A DNA stretch of 64,000 nt from Bradyrhizobium guangxiense (GCF_004114915.1 NZ_CP022219.1:2820501-2884500); one strand, 5' to 3'; positions 8,395-17,177 are shown, numbered from the stretch's first letter. The notes: a model not told the origin generated them from the letters alone. Translations and numbers: made by a program.

Positions 8395-9429
8395 ATGACC
8401 AAGTATAAGCTCGAGTACATCTGGCTCGACGGATATACGCCGACTCCGAACTTGCGCGGCAAAACCCAGATCAAGGAATTCGCGTCGTTCCCGACGCTCG
8501 AGCAGCTTCCGCTCTGGGGCTTCGATGGCTCCTCCACCCAGCAGGCCGAAGGCCACAGCTCCGATTGCGTGCTGAAGCCGGTCGCCGTCTTCCCGGACGG
8601 CGCGCGCACCAACGGTGTGCTGGTGATGTGCGAAGTCATGATGCCCGATGGCAAGACACCGCATCCCTCGAACAAGCGCGCCACCATTCTCGACGACGCC
8701 GGCGCCTGGTTCGGCTTCGAGCAGGAATACTTCTTCTACAAGGACGGCCGTCCGCTCGGCTTCCCCGAATACGGCTACCCCGCGCCGCAGGGTCCGTACT
8801 ACACCGGCGTTGGCTACAAGTTCGTCGGCGACGTCGCCCGCAAGATCGTCGAAGAGCATCTCGACCTCTGCCTCGCGGCCGGCATCAACCATGAAGGCAT
8901 CAACGCGGAAGTCGCGAAGGGCCAGTGGGAATTCCAGATCTTCGGCAAGGGCTCCAAGAAGGCCGCTGACGAAATGTGGATGGCTCGCTACCTGATGCTG
9001 CGGCTGACCGAGAAGTACGGCATAGACATCGAATTCCACTGCAAGCCGCTCGGCGACACCGACTGGAACGGCTCCGGCATGCACGCCAACTTCTCCACCG
9101 AGTACATGCGTACGGTCGGTGGCAAGGAGTATTTCGAGGCGCTGATGGCCGCCTTCGACAAGAACCTGATGGACCACATCGCCGTCTACGGCCCGGACAA
9201 CGACAAGCGTCTGACCGGCAAGCACGAGACCGCGCCGTGGAACAAGTTCAGCTACGGCGTTGCTGACCGCGGCGCCTCGATCCGCGTTCCGCACTCCTTC
9301 GTCAACAACGGCTACAAGGGCTATCTGGAAGACCGCCGTCCGAACTCGCAGGGCGACCCATACCAGATCGCTTCGCAGATCCTGAAGACGATCTCGTCCG
9401 TGCCGACCGACAAGAAGGCCGCGGCCTAA
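8395..9429 (+). CDS. glnII: Glutamine synthetase type II
   Basis: ATP-dependent synthesis of glutamine from glutamate and ammonia. At 344 residues it has the length of the eukaryote-like GSII of rhizobia, not of the ~470-residue GlnA. Typical segments are WGFDGSSTQQAEGHSSDC near residue 39, WFGFEQEYFFY, GINAEVAKGQWEFQI and the late NKFSYGVADRGASIRVP. GSII is octameric and is controlled mainly by transcription and not by adenylylation. The ATG at 8395 follows AGAGAGG. The sigma-54 promoter lies about 85 bases upstream and a strong terminator follows. Confidence 0.97.
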   Translation: MTKYKLEYIWLDGYTPTPNLRGKTQIKEFASFPTLEQLPLWGFDGSSTQQAEGHSSDCVLKPVAVFPDGARTNGVLVMCEVMMPDGKTPHPSNKRATILDDAGAWFGFEQEYFFYKDGRPLGFPEYGYPAPQGPYYTGVGYKFVGDVARKIVEEHLDLCLAAGINHEGINAEVAKGQWEFQIFGKGSKKAADEMWMARYLMLRLTEKYGIDIEFHCKPLGDTDWNGSGMHANFSTEYMRTVGGKEYFEALMAAFDKNLMDHIAVYGPDNDKRLTGKHETAPWNKFSYGVADRGASIRVPHSFVNNGYKGYLEDRRPNSQGDPYQIASQILKTISSVPTDKKAAA

Positions 9430-9474
9430 GATCCTCCCGGCTCGGGCTGGGGGGCTGGCCCGGGTTGGCTCACA

Positions 9475-9504
9475 ATCCGCCGGAGCTGCAAGGCTCCGGC
9501 GGAT
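9475..9504 (+). terminator. Rho-independent terminator of glnII
   Basis: A perfect 12-bp GC-rich stem (ATCCGCCGGAGC and its complement) with a 6-base loop is followed by a T tract. It is 45 bases after the glnII stop codon. Confidence 0.93.
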
Positions 9505-9628
9505 TTTTGCGTTTTGATGACGGCTGGTCCCATGGTCTCTTGCGCACCTGACCGCGCCACACTTGTCCATCGCTTCCGAAAGCGGGATAGAGTGTCCAGG
9601 GACGCGCGCAGGGCCGGGGACACGGCTG

Positions 9629-10330
9629 GTGTTTGAAGGCTTCTACAAGGTGAGGTTTCAGCTCGGCGACGCCGTCGGCCGCAGCGTGATGCATGCCGGC
9701 AATGGCAAGATGCTGGGCGGCAACTCGGCCTTCGCCCATATCGGCACCTACGAGAAGACCGACAGCGGCGTCGACGTCGTGATCAACCCCGTCCGCCACA
9801 ATCCCGATCCAACCTATCGCGCCATGGCGGGCACCGATGATGCCACCTTGCTCGCCAAGGGTTGGGCGGATGGCGATCTCTATCGCTTCAAGGGCGAGCT
9901 GAAGGAGCTGCCGGGCGTTCCGTTCCAGTCGGTGATGACGCCGATCACGGACGACGAGGTGCCGGTCGCCGGCGGCATCGGCGAAGCCGGCATCACCGAC
10001 GGCCTCTACTCCGTCCATCTGCAGATGCTCGACGGTCTCGACGGCGGCCTCACCGGCGTGATGCTGCTCAACGGGGGGCGCATCCTCGGCGGCGATGCGT
10101 CGTTCTACTATCTCGGCAGCTACACCGCCGCGAACGGCCGCTGGAAAGGCCAGATCCTCAACCAGGAGCACACCCCGGCCAAGGATGATCCGATCTTCGG
10201 CGGCCACGAGGTCGGCATCGGCTTCTCCGGCCGCTACGATGCGGGAGAGGCGGTGCTGGAGGCGACCGCGCTTGCCGGCAAGCGCAGTCTGCGCCTGACC
10301 GCCGCGCTCAAGCTGATGCATCGCGCCTGA
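9629..10330 (+). CDS. GrlR-like protein with tandem domains (copy 1)
   Basis: A 233-residue protein with two repeats of a GrlR-type beta-barrel domain. Each opens with G-x-Y-x-V and has a GK/R-x-LGG-x-x-x-x-x-x-x-G-x-Y core: GKMLGGNSAFAHIGTY in the first half and GRILGGDASFYYLGSY in the second. GrlR was named as a repressor of type III secretion in enteric pathogens, but no secretion genes are near here. The GTG at 9629 is chosen because GGGGA at 9616-9620 fits and because it makes the N terminus line up with copy 2. The role here is unknown. Confidence 0.75.
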   Translation: MFEGFYKVRFQLGDAVGRSVMHAGNGKMLGGNSAFAHIGTYEKTDSGVDVVINPVRHNPDPTYRAMAGTDDATLLAKGWADGDLYRFKGELKELPGVPFQSVMTPITDDEVPVAGGIGEAGITDGLYSVHLQMLDGLDGGLTGVMLLNGGRILGGDASFYYLGSYTAANGRWKGQILNQEHTPAKDDPIFGGHEVGIGFSGRYDAGEAVLEATALAGKRSLRLTAALKLMHRA

Positions 10331-10348
10331 TCGCTACGGGAATAGCTC

Positions 10349-11032
10349 ATGGAAAAAATTCGCATGCTTTCGACGCTCGGCCTGATGGGCGCGATGCGGA
10401 CCCTGTCCTCCGCCTTCGAGGTCGAAACAGGCATCCACGTCGACGCCGACTTCGCGCCGACCCTGGCGCTGCTGAAGCGCTTGCGCGACGGCGAGGCCGC
10501 CGATCTCGTGATCCTCACGCGCGAGGGGCTCGACGAGGCGATCGCGGAGGGCCGCGTGCTCGCCGACGGCGCAGCCGATCTGGCGCGCTCCTATGTCGGC
10601 ATTGCCGTGCGGACAGGGCAGGCGCACCCCGGCGTCGGAAGCGAAGCGGCGCTGCGCAAGTCGCTGCTGGCGGCACGGTCCGTTGCCTATTCGCGGCTGG
10701 GCGCGAGCGGCGTCTACTTCGCCCAGTTGATCGCACGGATGGGGATCGCAGCCGAGATCAACGCCAAGGCCACCGTCGTCGAGCAGGGCTTTACGGCGCA
10801 GCGCCTCGTCAGCGGCGAGGCCGATCTCGCCGTGCAGCAGATCAGCGAGCTGAAGCAGGTCGACGGCATCGAGGTGGTCGGCCCGATCCCGCATGATCTG
10901 CAAACGCCCGCCGTATTCTCCGCCGGCCGCATGGCGAAGGCGACGCATGCCGCCGCCGCCGACCGGCTGCTGCGCTATCTGGCATCGCCGGAGGTCATTC
11001 CGGTGCTGCGCCAATCGGGACTGGAGCCTTGA
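10349..11032 (+). CDS. ModA-like substrate-binding protein without signal peptide
   Basis: A 227-residue protein with the fold pattern of molybdate-type binding proteins: LSTLGLMGAMRTLSSAFE at the start, a middle ADLVILTREGLDEAIAEGRV, and SGVYFAQLIARMGI in the second lobe. It starts MEKIRMLST and has no signal peptide, unlike transported ModA. No permease or ATPase gene is near. It could be a cytoplasmic ligand sensor or a stand-alone binder. It overlaps the next gene region by a few bases. Confidence 0.75.
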   Translation: MEKIRMLSTLGLMGAMRTLSSAFEVETGIHVDADFAPTLALLKRLRDGEAADLVILTREGLDEAIAEGRVLADGAADLARSYVGIAVRTGQAHPGVGSEAALRKSLLAARSVAYSRLGASGVYFAQLIARMGIAAEINAKATVVEQGFTAQRLVSGEADLAVQQISELKQVDGIEVVGPIPHDLQTPAVFSAGRMAKATHAAAADRLLRYLASPEVIPVLRQSGLEP

Positions 11033-11064
11033 ATTTGCCTGAGCGAAGACGCAGCGTGGAGTCC

Positions 11065-11886
11065 ATGCGGACCTATCTCCTTGCCATCCTGCTCGCGCTT
11101 GCCGCGCCCTCGGGCGCGCATGCGCAATCGGCCGACCTCGTTCTGTGCGACCGCGTGGCGGCCGATCCCAGCGATCCCGACAAGCCGGCCGACGTGAGGG
11201 GCGTCAGCGAGATCGCATCCGCCGACATTGCGACCGCGATCAAGTTCTGTAAGCAGGCCGCGCCGTCCTCGCGCCGTGCCATGTTCGCGCTCGGCCGTGC
11301 CTATGCCGCCAACCGGCAGACCACCGAGGCGCTCGCCGCCTGGCGCAAGGCGGCCGACAAGGGATCAAGCGCCGCCATGGTCGAGCTCGGCGTTGCCTAT
11401 GCGACCGGCTCGGGCGTTGCCAAGGACGAAGCCCAGGCGCGAAAACTGTTCGAGAAGGCGGCGCAATCAGGCAATCCCCGCGGCGTCAGCAATCTCGCTG
11501 CGCTCGGCGGCGCCGGTGGCGCTGCGCCGGCCGATCCCGCGCAGGCGCGCGCGCTGCTCGGCAAGGCTGCCGAGACCAACGCGGAAGCGCAGTACCAGCT
11601 CGGCCTGATGCTTTCCGAAGGCACGGGCGGCGCCAAGGACGACGTCGCGGCGCGTGCGCTGTTCGAGAAGGCGGCCGCACAAAACCATCCCGGCGCGCTG
11701 GAGCGGATGGGCGCCTTCGCGCAAGAAGGGCGCGGCGGACCTAAGGACAAGGACGCCGCGAAGGCCTATTACGAGCGCGCCGCCGCGCTCGGTGACGAGG
11801 ACGCGAAGAAGGCGCTGGAGCGGCTGCGCTGCCCCTATGCGATCAAGGACAAGCAGGGCAAGCTGGTCACCACGCTGTGCTTCTGA
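11065..11886 (+). CDS. Secreted Sel1-repeat protein
   Basis: A 273-residue protein with a signal peptide (MRTYLLAILLALAAPSGAHAQ) followed by about five Sel1/TPR-like repeats. Examples are AMVELGVAYATGSGVAKDEAQARKLF and AQYQLGLMLSEGTGGAKDD. Such solenoids bind proteins in the periplasm. The ATG at 11065 starts the signal peptide and has TGGAG just upstream; a TTG at 11029 would add 12 unlikely residues. The protein ends with a two-Cys tail, RCPY...LCF. Confidence 0.8.
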   Translation: MRTYLLAILLALAAPSGAHAQSADLVLCDRVAADPSDPDKPADVRGVSEIASADIATAIKFCKQAAPSSRRAMFALGRAYAANRQTTEALAAWRKAADKGSSAAMVELGVAYATGSGVAKDEAQARKLFEKAAQSGNPRGVSNLAALGGAGGAAPADPAQARALLGKAAETNAEAQYQLGLMLSEGTGGAKDDVAARALFEKAAAQNHPGALERMGAFAQEGRGGPKDKDAAKAYYERAAALGDEDAKKALERLRCPYAIKDKQGKLVTTLCF

Positions 11887-11959
11887 CCAGATCCCGCATG
11901 CGGCGGGAACCTCCGTCGCGCCTATGCCGTTGATGTCTGGACAAGACGGAGGCGCGACC

Positions 11960-12109
11960 ATGATCCGCAAATTGGCGTCCGGCGAATATCGTCTCTATTC
12001 GCGCAAGGTGAATCCGAGGACCGGCAAGCGCCGCAATCTCGGCACGTTCAAGAGCCGTGCGGCGGCCGAGAAGCACGAGCGCGAGGTGCAGTATTTCAAG
12101 CGTCACTGA
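11960..12109 (+). CDS. Small basic conserved protein, 49 aa
   Basis: A compact, basic protein that starts MIRKLASGEYRLYSR and contains NPRTGKRRNLGTF followed by a helical AAAEKHEREVQYFK tail. CGGAGG at 11947-11952 is 7 bases before the ATG. The beta-strand then helix layout resembles the small DNA-binding arm domain found at the start of tyrosine recombinases, but no catalytic domain follows. I believe similar short proteins occur across Bradyrhizobium, from memory only. Confidence 0.65.
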   Translation: MIRKLASGEYRLYSRKVNPRTGKRRNLGTFKSRAAAEKHEREVQYFKRH

Positions 12110-12116
12110 CGCGTGC

Positions 12117-12154
12117 AGGACCCGCCCAAACAAGAATGTCGAAAACAACCCCAT
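12117..12154. repeat. Conserved dispersed sequence tag
   Basis: The stretch with ACAAGAATGTCGAAAACAAC and CCCATGCACAGTAG matches a sequence I remember as frequent between and at the ends of Bradyrhizobium genes. Only one copy is in this window, so the repeat status rests on memory. The rest of 12155-12366 shows nothing I can support beyond the leader of the next gene. Confidence 0.3.
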
Positions 12155-12366
12155 GCACAGTAGGCGAGGCCCTGAAATCGCAGCGGAATTAGGTGCCGCA
12201 GATTGGACGACATTGGGCTTGACCCAACCAGGCAAGACAGGGGCATGATGGCCTCGTGGCAGGGAGCCGTTCGGCGACTGCTCCTGCGCGGAAAAGCAGG
12301 ATGGCCTGGCTGCGGCGGCAGTGCTAGGTAGCCCACGATCCTTTTTCGATTTACGGGCTTAGTGCA

Positions 12367-13071
12367 TTGCTGGATGGACTCTACAAGGTTGAATACGGCG
12401 TCAACGATGCGTTCGGCCGCAGCATCATGTGCCTGCATGGCGGCAAGATGCTGGGCGGTAATTCGGGCTTTGCGCATCTTGGCAGCTATGTCGAGCGCGA
12501 CGGCGAGGTCAGCGCCGAGGTGATCACCGAGCGGCATAATCTCGATCCCAACTACAAGCCGCTGATGGGGGCCGACGTCGCCAGGATCGCGGCGCGCGGC
12601 AAGCTGATCGGCAACGAGATCCGTCTGCAGGGCGGCGCGGACACGATGCCGGGTGCCCACTTCTGGGCCAATCTTACGCGGCTCGACGACGGCGCGCTTC
12701 CGCGGCGCGGCACGATCGGGCAGGGCGCCATCGCCAACGGGCTCTATGGAATGAGCCTGCGCGCGCTCGATGGCGTCGAGGCCGGCCTCTCCGGCGTGAT
12801 GCTGCTGGTCGACGGCCGCATCCTCGGCGGCGATGCGTTCTTCTATTATCTCGGCTCCTATTCCTCGGCGGACGGCCGCTGGAAGGGCGAGATGCTGAAT
12901 CAGGAGCATACGCCGGCGAAAGGCGAAAACCCCGTGTTCGGCGGCTTCGAGGTCGGGATCGGCTTCTCCGGGACCTGCACGGAAGACAGCGGCGAGCTCG
13001 AAGGCATCGCACTCGCCGGCAAGCGCAGCCTGCGGCTGGGAGCCTCGCTGAGGCTGATGCGAAGGGCTTAG
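12367..13071 (+). CDS. GrlR-like protein with tandem domains (copy 2)
   Basis: A 234-residue paralogue of the protein at 9629-10330. It has the same two-repeat plan: GLYKVEYGVNDAFGR with GKMLGGNSGFAHLGSY in the first half, and GLYGMSLRALDGVEAG with GRILGGDAFFYYLGSY in the second. The start is a TTG, and no ATG or GTG in frame fits better. Its second half is duplicated almost exactly at 17178-17490. GrlR is a family name; function in this organism is unknown. Confidence 0.75.
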   Translation: MLDGLYKVEYGVNDAFGRSIMCLHGGKMLGGNSGFAHLGSYVERDGEVSAEVITERHNLDPNYKPLMGADVARIAARGKLIGNEIRLQGGADTMPGAHFWANLTRLDDGALPRRGTIGQGAIANGLYGMSLRALDGVEAGLSGVMLLVDGRILGGDAFFYYLGSYSSADGRWKGEMLNQEHTPAKGENPVFGGFEVGIGFSGTCTEDSGELEGIALAGKRSLRLGASLRLMRRA

Positions 13072-13200
13072 GGTGTGTTACCAAGAATGTCGGATGTCCG
13101 TTTGCGGCGCCGTGCGGAAAGTTGACCCGTTCATCAACCGGGGAAACAGGCTTCGCCATTGAGGCGAGGCACATCAGCTCCTCACGGCGGGAAGGGCTCG

Positions 13201-14217
13201 TCAATCGTCGGCTTTCCTGAACTTGATCAAGCTGAACGACCCGATGCTGGTCCTCTCTGCGAGATCGAAGCCGGCCGACATTGCCAACGCGCGATACTCA
13301 GCTTCCGTCCGCTCGCGACCGCCCGGTCCGCGCAGCATATTGAGGTCGCTCAGGACGCAGGAGCGGTCCTCAGGCTCCGTTGTGACGGGCTCTGGCATGA
13401 TCCTTTCAATGATGATCAGCGTGCCGCTGGATGGCAGTGCATCCCAGCACTTCCGCAAAATGATCTTGCAGCGGTCGTCCTTCCAATTGTGAATGATGCT
13501 CTTCATCAATATGGTGTCGGCACCATTTGGGATCGCTTCGAAGAAGCTGCCGCCTATGAAGCTGCAGCGGTGCGCAATGCCGAGTCGATCGAAATGTGCG
13601 CGTGCGTCTTCCTCGCACCGCGCAAGATCGAAGGCGATTCCCTGAAGATGAGGGTTGTTCAGGAGCACGCCGCCGATCAATTCGCCGGTGCCGGCACCGA
13701 CATCCATCACGACCCTCGCGGCCGAAAAGTCATGGCCCGCCACGATCTTGGGAACAATGGTTCTCGTCAGACTGACCATCGCGGCGTTGAACCGGCGGGT
13801 CCATTCCGTCGCCTGGCCCGTCGCGGCGTAACGATCGTCGCCGTCGCCGCGCAGTTGCGTTGCAGTTTTGCCGGTCCGAACCGACTCGACCAGGCCGGTC
13901 CAAGTTTGCGCGAGCATCTCGCCCTCGAAGAGGACCCAATCCTTGAAGGATGGGTCGGCGGTCTCATCGAGCTGTCTGCCGAGATCAGTCATGGCAAAGC
14001 GGTCCGCATCGACCTGCCTGCAGAGGCCGAGGGTCGTGAGGCCAACCAGCAGTCTGCGCAGCGCATCTTCGTCGGCGGACACCAGCTCAGCGAGCTCCGC
14101 TGCTGATTTCGGCTCATCACCGATGGCCTCGGCGAGATTGAGTTTCGCTGCCGCGTAGATTACCGCGGTGATGCGATGCGATTGCACGAGGTCATGCACG
14201 GATGCGGGCCGGCTCAT
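13201..14217 (-). CDS. SAM-dependent O-methyltransferase, acetylserotonin OMT type
   Basis: A 338-residue class II small-molecule methyltransferase. The N-terminal part is a winged-helix dimerisation domain (SAAELAELVSADEDALRRLL). The SAM site is MDVGAGTGELIG, and the catalytic region is LMKSIIHNWKDD, which has the general-base His. RTEAEYRALAMSAGF near the end is also typical. GGAGGAG precedes the ATG. The Bug-type binding protein gene lies directly upstream on the same strand. The substrate, probably a phenolic or hydroxylated metabolite, is unknown. Confidence 0.85.
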   Translation of the reverse strand: MSRPASVHDLVQSHRITAVIYAAAKLNLAEAIGDEPKSAAELAELVSADEDALRRLLVGLTTLGLCRQVDADRFAMTDLGRQLDETADPSFKDWVLFEGEMLAQTWTGLVESVRTGKTATQLRGDGDDRYAATGQATEWTRRFNAAMVSLTRTIVPKIVAGHDFSAARVVMDVGAGTGELIGGVLLNNPHLQGIAFDLARCEEDARAHFDRLGIAHRCSFIGGSFFEAIPNGADTILMKSIIHNWKDDRCKIILRKCWDALPSSGTLIIIERIMPEPVTTEPEDRSCVLSDLNMLRGPGGRERTEAEYRALAMSAGFDLAERTSIGSFSLIKFRKADD

Positions 14218-14241
14218 GTGCTCCTCCAGTCAGTGCTCGGT

Positions 14242-15222
14242 TCAATCAGTGGGGGCGAACTCCGTCGTCCGCACGATCGCCCGCCATCGGTCCGATTCGG
14301 ACGCGATGAGCCGTGCGAAGTCTCCCATAGCAATAACGTCGGGTTCGACGGCCAGCTTCGCCAGGCCGGAATTGACCTCGTCGGTGCGCATGGCCGACTG
14401 GATCGCAGCATTCAACTTGTTGACGATCGACGCCGGCGTCTTTGCGGAAACGAAGAAGGCAAACCACGTGAGGTCTTCGAGCGAAGGATATCCAGTTTCC
14501 CGCACGGTGGGCACTGCAGGAAGAAAACGGGAGCGGCGCGGCCCTGTCGTTGCCAGCGCACGAAGGTCTCCGGATTGGGCGAGGCCGAGCGCGCTGCCGA
14601 TCGGCATGACGCCCGCTGCAATCACGCCTTTGACGAGATCCTGAATCGCGCCTGTGCCTTGATAAGGCACGTGAAGAAAATCGAAGCCGGCGAGGCGGCC
14701 CAGCATCATGCCAAGAAAATGTAGCGACGTTCCGACACCAGGCGTCCCGTAGGTGGCGAGCCTTGGATTGGCGCGGCACCAGGCGACAAAATCTGCAATC
14801 GTCGTCACGTCAGAGGGCACCATTGGACCCACTGTCAGAAATGCGGGGGCCGAGGCAATGGTCGAGACCGGCGTGAAATCGTGCGGCTGATATCTTAAGT
14901 TCTTGTAGACATGGGGGAACAAGATCATAAAGCCGATCGGCCCGAACAGGATGACCGATCCGTCGGCCTCCGCGTTCTTCACAGCTTCCACTGCGATACG
15001 ACTGGCTGCGCCCGGCCGGGTCTCGACCGCGAAGGTTTCCGCATAGTCACTCATTTGTCCGGCCACCAGTCGCGCCATTGCGTCCGGCAGCCCTGGCGAG
15101 AAGCCGGTCAGGATATGCGCGGTTCTCGCGCGCGGCTGAGAGAGAGCTTCAGGCGCGCAAGATGCAGCGGAGAGTCCGATGCCGGCCGATGCGATCAACA
15201 CATCGCGGCGTGTGATCATCAT
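14242..15222 (-). CDS. Bug/TctC-type tripartite tricarboxylate binding protein
   Basis: A 326-residue periplasmic solute-binding protein. It has a twin-arginine-like leader (MMITRRDVLIASAGIGLSAA), then ILTGFSPGLPDAMARLVA and VPYQGTGAIQDLVKG, both family features. No TctA or TctB membrane genes are near, which is common for Bug proteins in proteobacteria. GGGGAG precedes the double ATG. It ends 24 bases before the methyltransferase start and may be cotranscribed with it. Confidence 0.85.
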   Translation of the reverse strand: MMITRRDVLIASAGIGLSAASCAPEALSQPRARTAHILTGFSPGLPDAMARLVAGQMSDYAETFAVETRPGAASRIAVEAVKNAEADGSVILFGPIGFMILFPHVYKNLRYQPHDFTPVSTIASAPAFLTVGPMVPSDVTTIADFVAWCRANPRLATYGTPGVGTSLHFLGMMLGRLAGFDFLHVPYQGTGAIQDLVKGVIAAGVMPIGSALGLAQSGDLRALATTGPRRSRFLPAVPTVRETGYPSLEDLTWFAFFVSAKTPASIVNKLNAAIQSAMRTDEVNSGLAKLAVEPDVIAMGDFARLIASESDRWRAIVRTTEFAPTD

Positions 15223-15407
15223 CCGGCTCCCCGATCAGCCATGTTTCGGCGCACTGTCTCCCTTCGGATGTACCCGGTTGGATGCCGTCCCCGCTTGATC
15301 CCCGGCTTACTTTTTCCTTACCGGCAGCTTATTCTTAGACCGCGCTCAGGCTGATGCGGAAGGCTTGGGACTTCCCGCCGGGTCTGCTCGAATAGCCAAT
15401 GTTGCTC

Positions 15408-16194
15408 TCACGCGCCGGGGCGGATCCCAAGGCGGCCGAGGCCTGGTAGCTTGAGCGCCGGACGGCGGATGTCGAAACCGAGCACGGCACCCAAGAAGTT
15501 GATCTCCAGGCCTTCGACCCAGCCAACCGAAAAGCCGATATATCCGGCAAGCGAAGCATAGACGCCGGTGCCGGACGCCGTCGCGCCGAACCATCTGCCG
15601 GTGTACGGGAAGTCCTTGCCGATTGCGGTCGGGGGCAGGACGGCGCGAAGTTCGGGGACGGAGTCGAGCGCGGCCTGAACGAAGGTGTTCGAATTGGGAC
15701 CAGGCCAGACGCTGTAATCTCCATAGGATCGAAACTCGTAGTTTTCGATCACATTCCTGATTTTTGGGATCAGCGCCTCGGCGCGTTCTCCATCGACAGC
15801 GACAATGGTTTCCGGCATCGCGCCGAACCATCGCCCGTCCGGAGCGAAGCCGTTGGTGCGGATCGGCTCGCCCCACGCCGTGTAGTCATACCGGGTGTAG
15901 GCCGCCGCATTCTTCCTTGACGACCACCCAGGTGTGGACGGCGAAGATGCTGCGCCATCTCACCGTTCGTGCGCCGAACACCCGTATCACGGCTTGGGGG
16001 TGATCGGCAGCAGGAGCCAGAAGACCAGCGCTCGATCGATCGGCGGTTTGCCAATTCCCGCGACCGTCACCCAGCCAGACATATCTCGCCGCCGAGGCGG
16101 CAAGCGGTGCGAAGATGAGGAACAGAAAGACGAGCAAGGGCTTCTTCAAGGGAGCGGTACGGCGGGCGCGTTTGACAAACCATATAGTTCGCAT
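15408..16194 (-). pseudogene. DUF3750 protein gene broken by a frameshift
   Basis: Two frames together give one DUF3750 protein. The first part (about 16194 down to 15890) encodes a membrane-anchor leader and RVFGARTVRWRSIFAVHTWVVVKE. The second (about 15910 to 15408) encodes AYTRYDYTAWGEPIRTNGF, PNSNTFVQA and LPPTAIGKDFPYTG. Removing one base in the GGAAGAA run near 15910-15918 would join them as KENAAAYTR. It is either a real pseudogene or a sequencing error. The family is a membrane-associated protein of unknown function. Confidence 0.8.
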
Positions 16195-16304
16195 GAACGC
16201 CGCCGCCATAGGACATTGGTTCCGAACGACCTTGCCACCAGAGCCGGACCGGCACCTGAGTTCAAGCCGTTGTTCCGCAACCGCAGCAGGACCGGAGCAC
16301 GCGC

Positions 16305-16559
16305 ATGGACATCAAGGAAGCTGCCGCAATGACAGAAGCCTCCGGATTGACGGACGGTCAGGGCGGCATTGAGCAGGCCTCAACGGTGCGGGAGGGTTCC
16401 GGAGAGCGAAGGGGCACGGCCGATCCGCAGCTCGACTCGCCTTCGCTGGATTCCGCCAGGCGATGGGCTGATCAGTTGCGCGAGGTAACAACGAAAGCGC
16501 CCCTCCGGTCGCTGTTCGTTGCCTTTCTGGCCGGAGTGTGGATCGCCCGCCGGCGTTAG
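16305..16559 (+). CDS. Small protein with C-terminal membrane segment
   Basis: An 84-residue protein. Its first 60 residues are polar, and the end, APLRSLFVAFLAGVWIARRR, forms a single hydrophobic helix with a positive tail. This resembles the anchor of DUF883-like (ElaB/YqjD type) proteins. The start could be 16305 (GGAG 7 bases before) or 16329 (AAGGAAG 8 bases before). The function is unknown. Confidence 0.55.
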   Translation: MDIKEAAAMTEASGLTDGQGGIEQASTVREGSGERRGTADPQLDSPSLDSARRWADQLREVTTKAPLRSLFVAFLAGVWIARRR

Positions 16560-16620
16560 GAGCTGCGACCTTGCGCGCCTCACGACGGGAAGCTGAAGCG
16601 ATTCAGAGCTTGCTGGGTGA

Positions 16621-16983
16621 ATGGAGAGAGAGATGAGGCTTCTCGCGATCGCGGCGATCACCCTGCTGGGCACCGTTTCGTTCTCCATGGCACAAAGCTC
16701 AGGCGGCGCTTCAGGCGGTTCAACCAGCGGCGGTGCGAGTGCGACGGGCTCGGGTGGCGGGGGCGGTTCGACGCTTTCGAACGGGACGACGCTGAGCGGG
16801 ACTGGTGGTTCGCCAGGCCCCAACGCGTCCAATGCAAAGGGTCAGGGAACGACCCGCCAGAGACTCGGCGCGATGCCTTCCGGTCAGGACGACGGCGGAT
16901 CTCGACCGAACTACAACACGCCAGCCGCGAACGCTGCCGTCCAGCAGCTTGGAAATACCAATCCGGGCATCCTCAAAAAGTGA
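16621..16983 (+). CDS. Secreted Gly/Ser-rich protein, 120 aa
   Basis: A signal peptide (MRLLAIAAITLLGTVSFSMAQ) is followed by a low-complexity Gly/Ser/Thr region of about 60 residues and a polar end, ANAAVQQLGNTNPGILKK. The start is 16621 or, more likely, 16633, where the signal peptide begins. It is probably exported and unstructured. No family is recognised. It follows the 84-aa gene by 61 bases. Confidence 0.6.
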   Translation: MEREMRLLAIAAITLLGTVSFSMAQSSGGASGGSTSGGASATGSGGGGGSTLSNGTTLSGTGGSPGPNASNAKGQGTTRQRLGAMPSGQDDGGSRPNYNTPAANAAVQQLGNTNPGILKK

Positions 16984-17177
16984 CCATCAACATGCAGCGG
17001 GCTGGCGCTGATCGCGGAATCGTGGCGCTGGGCCGGGCGCGTTCAAAGCGTCGGGGGCGGCGGGCGCAGGGAGCCTGACTGCGTCCACGCCAATTCCTTG
17101 CTGACGAAGCGCATCCCCGGGGCCAGTGAGTTGTCCGCCCAGATACAGATCGTAGGGGTCTAAGCCCTAAAGCTGAG

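Noticed and set aside
8392..9570. Long open frame on the minus strand across glnII (392 codons)
   Set aside because: It is a mirror of the strong GC-biased codon pattern of glnII. It has no domain-like sequence and no ribosome site.
12134..12190. 18-codon frame starting at ATGTCGAAAACAACC
   Set aside because: No ribosome site, and the sequence is better explained as a dispersed word than as a gene.
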